From the NCBI GenBank assembly GCA_013041585.1, contig JABEVM010000066.1, positions 1 through 27,959 of the forward strand: DNA of 27,959 nt. The letters are read 5' to 3'. Shown piece after piece: positions 1-6,187 of this stretch. Source of the DNA: Chlamydiota bacterium. GTDB taxonomy: Bacteria > Chlamydiota > Chlamydiia > Chlamydiales > Rhabdochlamydiaceae. Position 1 is the first letter of the stretch; every line of letters starts with the position of its first letter. The notes beneath the pieces were generated by a model. That model worked only from the letters and a program-made list of their open reading frames with translations, was not told where the DNA came from and ran no database searches. Both the position numbers and the translations under genes were made by a program.

Positions 1-146
1 ATTGCACCCTGCGTGTAAACGGTACAATCCGCTGTGCTCTCCAATATCGAAGCTGTTCGCCTGGAATGGGTTAGGCATCCTTGAACTATTCTTGAAAAAT
101 CGTCTCTTTTTAAATCTTAGTTTTTCTTCTATGTAAACTAGAAATT
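1..146. other. Left edge, unassigned
   Basis: I recognise no gene here. Two short open readings exist. One is on the plus strand from base 2 to a TAA at 134-136 (44 codons, entering from the left edge). The other is on the minus strand, starting at an ATG at 78-76 and running off the left edge (26 codons seen, no good ribosome binding site). Neither resembles a family I know, so either could be the end of a neighbouring gene or chance. Confidence 0.3.
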
Positions 147-443
147 CTAATAAGCTTGGGTTGAATCCTTGCTACTTTTTCCCTTCTGGGCTGCTTCCCA
201 TAAATTAACATCAGTTTGTAAACCAATCCAAAATTCTGGCGAAGTACCTAACGCATCAGCAAAATCTAGCGCTATTTCTTCTGTTACGGGACGTTTCCCG
301 TTTATTAGTGCATTAAGCTTAGCCTTAGTCCAAGAGTCACCCAAATGCTTCACAAAATCAAATTGAGTAAGATTCAAAGGATGTAAAAATTCTTCTAGTA
401 AAATTTTTCCTGGAGAAGTTGGTTTTCTGTGACTTGGTAACAT
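147..443 (-). CDS. higA: HigA/VapI-family XRE antitoxin-like regulator, no toxin partner
   Basis: This 98-residue protein has the form of HigA antitoxins: an N-terminal PxxPGxxL-like entry (TSPGKILLEEFL, residues 9-20), then a helix-turn-helix (about 24-70) with the family-typical INGKRPVTEEIALDFADALG and SPEFWIGLQ. Known HigA proteins bind their own promoter and neutralise HigB, an mRNA-cleaving toxin usually encoded just upstream. Here the upstream neighbour is tRNA-Lys (gap 64 bases) and nothing HigB-like lies on either side, so it is an orphan. A 15-base palindrome sits directly in front of the start codon and covers the AGGA ribosome binding site, which suggests self-repression. It may be a remnant of a module or a stand-alone regulator. 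The family is fairly certain; the role is inferred. Confidence 0.85.
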   Translation of the reverse strand: MLPSHRKPTSPGKILLEEFLHPLNLTQFDFVKHLGDSWTKAKLNALINGKRPVTEEIALDFADALGTSPEFWIGLQTDVNLWEAAQKGKSSKDSTQAY

Positions 444-447
444 AATT

Positions 448-462
448 TATCCTAAGAGGATA
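448..462. promoter_or_regulatory. Palindromic operator candidate in front of higA
   Basis: TATCCTAAGAGGATA is a perfect inverted repeat with 6-base arms and a 3-base centre. It lies 4 bases upstream of the higA ATG and includes the AGGA that would serve as its ribosome binding site. HigA-type regulators typically bind such palindromes in their own promoters. Binding here is an inference. Confidence 0.5.
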
Positions 463-507
463 GTCTGTAACTTTTTACTCATATCTAAGATTGAAATAAG
501 AAAGAAA

Positions 508-583
508 TGGTGAGACATGATGGACTCGAACCATCGACCCCCTCATTAAAAGTGAGGTGCTCTACCGACTGAGCTAATGTCTC
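508..583 (-). tRNA. tRNA-Lys (UUU)
   Basis: Full cloverleaf on the minus strand: acceptor stem GAGACAT/ATGTCTC, D arm GCTC/GAGC, anticodon stem CCTCA/TGAGG around the loop CTTTTAA (anticodon TTT), T arm GATGG/CCATC with TTCGAGT, discriminator A and an encoded CCA. It is 76 bases long. It lies 9 bases after tRNA-Glu and is probably made from the same transcript. Confidence 0.97.
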
Positions 584-592
584 CCAAAGAAA

Positions 593-667
593 TGACCCCA
601 AGGGGATTCGAACCCCTGTTATCAGAATGAAAATCTGGTGTCCTAGACCGACCTAGACGATGGGGCC
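593..667 (-). tRNA. tRNA-Glu (UUC)
   Basis: Cloverleaf on the minus strand with acceptor GGCCCCA/TGGGGTC (one G-U pair), anticodon stem CCAGA/TCTGA around TTTTCAT (anticodon TTC), T arm GGGG/CCCC with TTCGAAT, and discriminator A. No CCA is encoded, unlike the neighbouring tRNA-Lys. A good sigma-70-like promoter lies 26 bases upstream. Confidence 0.97.
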
Positions 668-692
668 ATTTGTCATATAAAATGGTGAGGCA

Positions 693-722
693 ATTCTAGT
701 TGACCCCTCTCTTTTTTTTCAA
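693..722 (-). promoter_or_regulatory. Promoter for tRNA-Glu/tRNA-Lys
   Basis: On the minus strand TTGAAA (722-717), an 18-base spacer and TAGAAT (698-693) match the housekeeping consensus at 5 of 6 bases each. The expected start near 686 would leave a leader of about 19 bases before tRNA-Glu. The promoter sits 4 bases beyond the frr stop codon, so the tRNAs need not depend on the ribosomal-protein transcript. Confidence 0.55.
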
Positions 723-726
723 GAGA

Positions 727-1278
727 TTAAACGGTAAGAACCTCTTTTTCTTTTACAGCAAAGAGGGTATCGATCTCTTTACAGAAGTCGTCAGTGAGTT
801 CTTGGATCGTTTTTTCCGTCTTTTTCATTACATCTTCTGGGATTTCGCCATCCGCTTTTTGCTTACGAATAAGATCATTATTCTTGCGGCGAATTTCTCG
901 AATAGCAACTTTTGCGTCTTCAACTTTTTTCTTACCTTGTTTGACGATCTCTTTACGCATAGCTTCATCCATAGGAGGAACCATAACACGCACAACATTC
1001 CCGTCATGGATCGCTTGCAATCCAAGGTTCGCCTTTTCAATCCCTTTTGCAATCATTCCAGCAGTCTTTGGATCGAAAGGGCTAATTAAAATTTGTCTAG
1101 CTTCTGGAGTTGTGACCGTTGCCAGCTCTTTGATACGCATGGAAGCGCCATACGCCTCCACAATGACGCCATCTAGGATTCCTGGGTTGGCCCTATTGGT
1201 TCGCAAACTTTTCATTTCCTGCTTAAAATGCTCAACAGTCGCTTGCATCTTAGCTTTGGTCTGATTGACAATACTCAT
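727..1278 (-). CDS. frr: Ribosome recycling factor
   Basis: RRF binds the post-termination ribosome and, with EF-G, splits it so that the subunits can be reused. The 183-residue product is of standard length (about 185) and keeps the family signature around residues 28-60 (RTNRANPGILDG, AYG, TPEARQILISPFD), followed by the long helical domain with REIRRKNNDLIRKQK. It is the last gene of the rpsB-tsf-pyrH-frr cluster. Only 3 bases separate it from pyrH, and its AGGAG ribosome binding site lies inside the end of pyrH, so translation is probably coupled. Confidence 0.98.
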   Translation of the reverse strand: MSIVNQTKAKMQATVEHFKQEMKSLRTNRANPGILDGVIVEAYGASMRIKELATVTTPEARQILISPFDPKTAGMIAKGIEKANLGLQAIHDGNVVRVMVPPMDEAMRKEIVKQGKKKVEDAKVAIREIRRKNNDLIRKQKADGEIPEDVMKKTEKTIQELTDDFCKEIDTLFAVKEKEVLTV

Positions 1279-1281
1279 ATT

Positions 1282-2004
1282 TTATTCTCCTTCCACAAGT
1301 GATCCGCCGGTCTTTTGAAAAATCGCTTCGACGAGGGATCCTTTTTTTAGCAGATTAAAGACATAGATAGGGATTTTATTCTCGCGGCAAAGAGCGACTG
1401 CCGTCGCATCCATTACATTGAGCTTCTGGGTCAAAGCATCTTCATAGCTGAGTTTTGGATATTTTTTGGCCCCAGGAAATTTCATAGGATCTTTGTCATA
1501 CACGCCATCGACTTTGGTGCCCTTCAGAAGAATATCAGCGCGGATTTCACTCGCTCGCAGAGCTGCTGCGGTATCGGTTGTGAAATAGGGATTCCCTGTT
1601 CCCCCAACAAAAATAACGATAACACCATTTTCCAAATATTCATTGGCCATAAGCCAAGAATAGTTTTCCATGATTCCATTAAAGGGAAGAGCGCTCATGA
1701 CTTTGACTTTGCAGCCTAAGACAAGCAGGGTTTGCTGAAGAACTAAACCATTGATGCATGTTGCGAGCATGCCTACATGATCTGCAGGCGTCTGCTCAAA
1801 TCCGAATTTTTTTGCTTGAATTCCACGAAAGATATTCCCTCCACCCATTACGATTCCAAGCTGCACGCCCTTTTCATGGACCTCTTTGATCGCGAGACCT
1901 AAGTCATGACAGGCTTCTTGCTGCAAGCCAAAATCTCCTGAACCCATCAGAGCTTCTCCAGAGATTTTGAGCAAAACACGCTTAGAGGAAGTTTTTTCTT
2001 TCAT
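1282..2004 (-). CDS. pyrH: UMP kinase
   Basis: Bacterial UMP kinase converts UMP to UDP with ATP in the cytoplasm and is a hexameric member of the amino-acid-kinase fold. The 240 residues match the usual length. Visible motifs are KISGEAL (13-19) at the nucleotide site, MGGGNIFRG (53-61), GTGNPYFTTDTAA (135-147) for UMP binding, and the KVDGVYDKDP segment. It lies between tsf (18-base gap) and frr (3-base gap). A weak AAGG precedes the ATG. In Chlamydia the same order is kept, and chlamydiae need this step to recycle host-derived pyrimidine nucleotides. Confidence 0.98.
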   Translation of the reverse strand: MKEKTSSKRVLLKISGEALMGSGDFGLQQEACHDLGLAIKEVHEKGVQLGIVMGGGNIFRGIQAKKFGFEQTPADHVGMLATCINGLVLQQTLLVLGCKVKVMSALPFNGIMENYSWLMANEYLENGVIVIFVGGTGNPYFTTDTAAALRASEIRADILLKGTKVDGVYDKDPMKFPGAKKYPKLSYEDALTQKLNVMDATAVALCRENKIPIYVFNLLKKGSLVEAIFQKTGGSLVEGE

Positions 2005-2022
2005 GGAATTTTGCCTTTGGAA

Positions 2023-2874
2023 TTATCCCCCTATCTGCCAACGGATATAGCTTCGTATAGTGAGATTTTTTCCGATTTTTTTACCTTCTCTCTCTAAAAG
2101 TTGTGTAATAGAAATCGAAGGGTCTTTTACATATTTTTGTCTAAGTAGACAAACTTGATCGTAGAAGGCATTGATTTTTCCTTCCACTATTTTATCAATA
2201 ATATTCGCAGGTTTGCCAACAACTTGACTTTTTGCGATCTCTTCTTCTCTAGCACGAATGTCTGCTGGAACTTCTTCAGGTTTTAAGAAATCTGGAGATT
2301 CAGCTGCGATATGCATACCGATATCTTTTGCAAGATTCTCAAGTCCAGAAGCGCCCTCAATGACAACAGCTGTAACAATTTTTCCACCCATGTGAGAATA
2401 AATACCAACCGATGTGTCTTTGCTCTTTTCTAGAACAAGAACACGGCTGACTTTAATATTTTCCCCTAAGCTTTGTACGATCAAAGCACGGTACTGATCA
2501 ATTGTTATAGAAGGGTCTTTGCTGTATTTCTGCTGCAAAAATTGTTCGAGATCTTTTGGCTTGCTTGCAAGGGCATCTTTGCACACATCTTCCAAAAACC
2601 CTTTGAAGCGTTCGTTTTGTGTTACAAAGTCTGTCTCTGCATTCACTTCAGCAAAAGAAGCTGCATTTGCATTTTCTGCAAAGCCAATGAGTCCTTCATT
2701 CGTCTCTCTGCCTTCTTTTTTTACAGCAGAAGCCATACCAGCTTTACGAAGGTTGTCGATCGCCATTTCAATGTCTCCACCAGCTTCTTCTAGGGCCTCT
2801 TTACACTTGCCCATACCAACGCCGGTTCTTTCGCGGAGCTCTTTAATTAATTCGGCAGTAATTTTCGCGCTCAT
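2023..2874 (-). CDS. tsf: Translation elongation factor Ts
   Basis: EF-Ts is the nucleotide exchange factor that regenerates EF-Tu-GTP. The 283-residue protein begins with the UBA-like domain (ELRERTGVGMGKCKEAL, 12-28) and keeps the diagnostic TDFV motif (81-84), which reaches into the EF-Tu nucleotide site. Two core subdomains follow (SHMGGKIVTAV; DIGMHIAAESP), then a C-terminal module. The start ATG is 2 bases past the rpsB stop. Its AGGAG lies within the last rpsB codons, a usual arrangement for coupled rpsB-tsf translation. Confidence 0.98.
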   Translation of the reverse strand: MSAKITAELIKELRERTGVGMGKCKEALEEAGGDIEMAIDNLRKAGMASAVKKEGRETNEGLIGFAENANAASFAEVNAETDFVTQNERFKGFLEDVCKDALASKPKDLEQFLQQKYSKDPSITIDQYRALIVQSLGENIKVSRVLVLEKSKDTSVGIYSHMGGKIVTAVVIEGASGLENLAKDIGMHIAAESPDFLKPEEVPADIRAREEEIAKSQVVGKPANIIDKIVEGKINAFYDQVCLLRQKYVKDPSISITQLLEREGKKIGKNLTIRSYIRWQIGG

Positions 2875-2876
2875 TC

Positions 2877-3659
2877 TTACTCCTTGTCATCTGGAAAACG
2901 ATTTTCGGAAGTGCGCTCTTCGCCTTCCTCGCCTTCTTCTTCAGAAGCGACTTCTTTACCGCCTCCTACAAAAAGCTCGTTTTTCTTATCAATGATGGAT
3001 TGAGTAATAGCTTGGAGAATGAGTTTAATGCTCTTTAAAGCATCATCATTACATGCAATAACATAATCAATTGGATCTGGATCGCAGTTCGTATCAACAA
3101 GTCCCATCACAGGAATTCCAAGTTTCTTTGCTTCTGCAACAGCGATATGCTCTTTGCTTGGATCCACTACAATGACAAGTCCTGGAGGTTTGCGCATTGC
3201 GCGAATTCCCGACAAGTTGCGATCTAGTTTGATTTGCTCTTTATTTAAAAGAGAGAGTTCTTTTTTTGTAAATCCTACGCCTGCAGCGATCTTTTTCTCA
3301 ATACGCTCTAGAGTTTTGACGGATTGACGAATAGTGCTTAGATTAGTGAGTGTTCCACCAAGCCAGCGTTCACATATATAAAATTCGCCAGCTTGCTCAG
3401 CGCATTCGCGTATAACGCTCTTGGCTTGCTTTTTTGTACCGACAAAAAGAATGGATTTGCGTTTTGCAACAACTGCAGCGACAGCTTGTACAGCGTTACG
3501 AATTTGCTGCATTGTTTTCGCTAAGTCAATGATATAAATACCATTGCGTTCTTCAAAGATGAAGCGTTTCATCTTTGGATTCCAGCGGTGTTTTTGGTGC
3601 CCGAAATGAGCTCCGCTTTCTAATAAATCTTTTATTGTGACTTCTTGTGTAGTTGCCAA
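2877..3659 (-). CDS. rpsB: 30S ribosomal protein S2, TTG start
   Basis: S2 is a small-subunit protein that helps recruit S1. The 260 residues carry the family landmarks HFGHQKHRWNPKMKRFIF (17-34), a coiled-coil hairpin region, PGLVIVVDPSKEHIAVAEAKKLGIPV and DTNCDPDPIDYVIACNDDA, followed by a strongly acidic C-terminal tail (EEEGEEGEE) of a kind S2 often varies in. The reading frame holds no ATG at the expected N-terminus: the codon before ATTQEVTI is TTG (3659-3657), preceded by AAAGGG at 7 bases, and the ATG upstream at about 3690 is out of frame. A rare initiation codon fits a gene whose output is tuned. Confidence 0.97.
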   Translation of the reverse strand: MATTQEVTIKDLLESGAHFGHQKHRWNPKMKRFIFEERNGIYIIDLAKTMQQIRNAVQAVAAVVAKRKSILFVGTKKQAKSVIRECAEQAGEFYICERWLGGTLTNLSTIRQSVKTLERIEKKIAAGVGFTKKELSLLNKEQIKLDRNLSGIRAMRKPPGLVIVVDPSKEHIAVAEAKKLGIPVMGLVDTNCDPDPIDYVIACNDDALKSIKLILQAITQSIIDKKNELFVGGGKEVASEEEGEEGEERTSENRFPDDKE

Positions 3660-3782
3660 GCCTTGTCCCTTTAAGTTTTGACGACGGCATCCCCTCCTGA
3701 GGAGAAGATTTCGGTCTTGGTTAATATTTTTGTTTGATAAATCCGAGTTTTGATTGAAAAAGTGACTCCCTTTTCAAACGAA
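3660..3782 (-). promoter_or_regulatory. rpsB leader with two inverted repeats
   Basis: The 123 bases between tRNA-Gly and rpsB hold no gene. Two inverted repeats are visible. CTTTTCAA (3770-3777) pairs with TTGAAAAAG (3754-3762) apart from one bulged A; it sits just after the tRNA and may be its 3' processing or attenuation structure. CTCCTGAGGAG (3694-3704) is a palindrome 35 bases before the start. S2 regulates its own leader in several bacteria, but I see no decisive match here and no convincing promoter, so readthrough from tRNA-Gly is possible. Confidence 0.3.
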
Positions 3783-3853
3783 AGCGCCTGATCAGAATCG
3801 AACTGACACAAGTAGCTTGGAAGGCTACGGTTCTACCATTGAACTACAGGCGC
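3783..3853 (-). tRNA. tRNA-Gly (UCC)
   Basis: 71-base cloverleaf on the minus strand: acceptor GCGCCTG/CAGGCGC, D arm GTTC/GAAC, anticodon stem GTAGC/GCTAC around CTTCCAA (anticodon TCC), T arm GTCAG/CTGAT with TTCGATT, discriminator T, no encoded CCA. It stands directly upstream of rpsB in the same direction. Confidence 0.97.
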
Positions 3854-3868
3854 TCAAAATTCAGTAAA

Positions 3869-3898
3869 TTTGTACTGTAAATACCCATTTTTCTTCAA
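3869..3898 (-). promoter_or_regulatory. Candidate promoter for tRNA-Gly and possibly rpsB operon
   Basis: On the minus strand TTGAAG (3898-3893), an 18-base spacer and TACAAA (3874-3869), with the tRNA beginning about 16 bases further on. The -10 box matches only 4 of 6 bases, so this is a weak call supported mainly by position. Confidence 0.35.
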
Positions 3899-4108
3899 CA
3901 ACTATTACAGATAGGCCTCAAATGCTACGTAAAGAGGTCTTGAGAACTTCTGATTTCTCTCTAAAAAACACATACAAAAAATTTTATCCAAAGATTTTGT
4001 ATCTCCCTTCACTTTTGCTCTGGAAGATTTTTGATAAATAGGTAAAAATGCTTTTACAAACAGAAACACGCTTATTTACTCAACTGAACCTAATTTGGAG
4101 ATGAATTT

Positions 4109-5173
4109 ATGCAAACGAAACACCTAAAACAACTTATTTTTTGCATAAACCCCATAAAATTTGGTTTATTTCTTCTCCTGTGCCTCCTCCCATTTTCTGG
4201 GCACTCGTATGAAGGAGAAGAGGAGGTAAATAAAATTCTTTCGGAGCTCCCCGACATCACTTCCCCGACACCAGAAGAATATGCGCAGTTAGAAGAATTT
4301 TTACGAGTAGGAGACAGACCTTACCTCGATGCCTTTACTAAATTAAAAGCCCCTCATCCCTTACCCCCACCTCTGCCGCTAACAAAAGATATAGGCTGGC
4401 ATAAAAATTGTAGAACACTCAAATTAATCGGCTACAAGAATGAACCTCCGATCTACGAAGTACATCATCTAAACAGTAGTCCTCATGACAAAAGCAGATG
4501 CGTAGTTCTTTACGGATCTTATAACGACAGCTATCCCCAATCCGTAAAAAAAGTTTTGGAAGGACTAAAGAAAATTCAATTCTCCGGGCACGTTATACTC
4601 CGAATCGGTGGATATCCTAACCTACAGTTCGGAGGTCTAAAACTTTGCCATATTCCGTATGCATGGAAAGTATCGGCGATAATGGAAGCCAAAAATTTAG
4701 GCTACAAGTCTATTGTCTGGCTCGATGCTCGTATGTATCCCATTACGAACATCGATACCATCTTTAAAGTAACAGAGTATTTGGGCTACTTTCTCTTTAC
4801 TAACAACACTACTCTTGACGATCTTCTCAGAGAAAACCTAGTCGAAAGCGAAGTGTTAAAAGCGCTGCGTGTTGCAAACCCCAAAGCCGTCAACCATATT
4901 CTTGGCGATGTAATCGGCATTAACTCAGAAGATGCTGCAGCTTCGAGTTTTCTCACTGATTGGATGAATGAAACGGAAAAAGTAATCCCTACTCTCTCTC
5001 TTGAGCCAGACGAAATTTGTTTATCGGCCTTAGCCTATAAACATAACCTAACTAGAACAATTCAATATGATCCAATGGTGCTCCCAGCGACGCAGCGCAA
5101 ACTAAGGAACCAGTTCATTCCTTTTACGGTTCATTTTATTAAACAAAATATTCAAAATGAATGGGTCGAATAA
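4109..5173 (+). CDS. Secreted protein with glycosyltransferase-like (GT-A) fold
   Basis: The 354-residue product starts with a hydrophobic export segment (about 16-33, ending GHS-YEGEE), so it is probably exported by Sec, or anchored if uncleaved. A Pro-rich stretch follows (83-91). From 130 on the pattern recalls nucleotide-sugar transferase folds: a strand CVVLYGSYN (131-139), then helix and strand HVILRIGGYPN, a long helix and strand reaching WLDAR (204-208) in the place of the usual DxD metal site, and PDEICLSALAYKH near the C-terminus. The metal motif is thus degenerate (D-A-R), and activity is not assured. GGAG lies 8 bases before the ATG. A lipase-like gene follows 52 bases on and may share its transcript. 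Together they sit where ompA lies in Chlamydia. The specific substrate is unknown; the fold is a tentative call. Confidence 0.6.
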   Translation: MQTKHLKQLIFCINPIKFGLFLLLCLLPFSGHSYEGEEEVNKILSELPDITSPTPEEYAQLEEFLRVGDRPYLDAFTKLKAPHPLPPPLPLTKDIGWHKNCRTLKLIGYKNEPPIYEVHHLNSSPHDKSRCVVLYGSYNDSYPQSVKKVLEGLKKIQFSGHVILRIGGYPNLQFGGLKLCHIPYAWKVSAIMEAKNLGYKSIVWLDARMYPITNIDTIFKVTEYLGYFLFTNNTTLDDLLRENLVESEVLKALRVANPKAVNHILGDVIGINSEDAAASSFLTDWMNETEKVIPTLSLEPDEICLSALAYKHNLTRTIQYDPMVLPATQRKLRNQFIPFTVHFIKQNIQNEWVE

Positions 5174-5225
5174 AGCAATGCGTATTGAGTAAAATGTTAA
5201 AAAAAATTTGTTTAGAGGCGATGTT

Positions 5226-6056
5226 ATGACTACACAATCTACTTCTAGCTCCACAGATTTTTTCAGGTCTATGTCCCGTGAAGATATCGCGCAAAGTCTA
5301 AGGCGCCTTAGATCAGTCTTCCAAGGCAACTATGGGCATAATCCTATCATCGAAGATGATAGACCCATTGGCAGAATGACAATGCAAGGAAATGTAGTTC
5401 ATGTCACTTTTCGAGGGAGTGTAAATAGCGCTTGGGAAATTGCTTCCTGCATCAATATGAGAAAGGCTTCACTAGGCGATATAGGAATTGAAGGGCAAGT
5501 CCATGCAGGAATTTACTCGGCCTTTACAAAAATCAAAAAAACGATTGTAGATCATACAACTTACTTTTCACAAATCTCTGAAACACAGCCCAAAGATTTG
5601 ACTTTTATCATAGAAGGATATAGCCGCGGATCGGGACTTGCAACCCTTGTAGCGGCTTACTTAGCGCACAAATTCACACCTGATAGAATCGGGGTTTTAA
5701 CCTTTAGCAGCATGAATATTTTAAGTGAACAAGCAGCTCAAGACTACACAAATAAAATCGGAAAAAGCAATCATTTGAACTTTACTTGCTCGGAGGATCT
5801 CGTTCCTAGATTGATTACACCTGGCAGGTTAGGTTTTTCTTCGGTAGGAGAACCTTTATTATTTTCTGCAAATGACTCTCCCTCATTCGAAAAGCGCGTT
5901 GCAATGCGTGAGTATACCTATTTAGCCGATCAGGTCATCATTGCAACTGTTGTCAAAACAGTTGTCTCCGCAAGTACATGGGAAGCTCATATGCCACAAA
6001 CCTACGAAGAAGCAGCTCCTGAAGTTTTTCAAAGATATATAAGTTCAAAATTATAA
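5226..6056 (+). CDS. Class-3 (fungal-type) lipase-like alpha/beta hydrolase
   Basis: This 276-residue protein matches the class-3 lipase family, which hydrolyses acylglycerols or phospholipids. Visible landmarks are VTFRGS (60-65) at the oxyanion strand, VHAGIYSAF (92-100), the nucleophile elbow GYSRG (131-135, Ser133), an acid in SEDLVPRL (Asp191), and a candidate histidine in AHMPQTYEEA (His255). The order and spacing fit a Ser-Asp-His triad like that of Rhizomucor lipase. No signal peptide is seen; the Ser/Thr-rich N-terminus could instead carry a type III secretion signal, which is not readable by eye. I start it at the ATG at 5226, 7 bases after AGAGG; a TTG six codons upstream lacks a binding site. 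It follows the glycosyltransferase-like gene in the former ompA position. Confidence 0.75.
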   Translation: MTTQSTSSSTDFFRSMSREDIAQSLRRLRSVFQGNYGHNPIIEDDRPIGRMTMQGNVVHVTFRGSVNSAWEIASCINMRKASLGDIGIEGQVHAGIYSAFTKIKKTIVDHTTYFSQISETQPKDLTFIIEGYSRGSGLATLVAAYLAHKFTPDRIGVLTFSSMNILSEQAAQDYTNKIGKSNHLNFTCSEDLVPRLITPGRLGFSSVGEPLLFSANDSPSFEKRVAMREYTYLADQVIIATVVKTVVSASTWEAHMPQTYEEAAPEVFQRYISSKL

Positions 6057-6187
6057 GACTTAAGGCTAGAGTTAACTTTTTCTCAGCGTAAGACCTACCG
6101 ATCCATTTTCACTCTTTAAAGAAAAACTCTATACGACTACATTGTACATAGGATAGCATAGCGTTTTCTGAAAACAAGCTCTTCAAT

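Noticed and set aside
147..507. Complete HigBA toxin-antitoxin pair
   Set aside because: No HigB-like frame exists between the antitoxin and tRNA-Lys or in the 146 bases downstream.
794..1264. 156-codon plus-strand frame over frr
   Set aside because: It is antisense to the whole of frr and its protein is a composition mirror of that gene.
2519..2995. 158-codon plus-strand frame across the tsf/rpsB junction
   Set aside because: It lies antisense to two certain genes, has no ribosome binding site and gives a Ser/Phe-rich composition typical of antisense reading.
5208..5225. TTG start for the lipase-like gene at 5208
   Set aside because: The ATG at 5226 has AGAGG at 7 bases; the TTG has no binding site before it.
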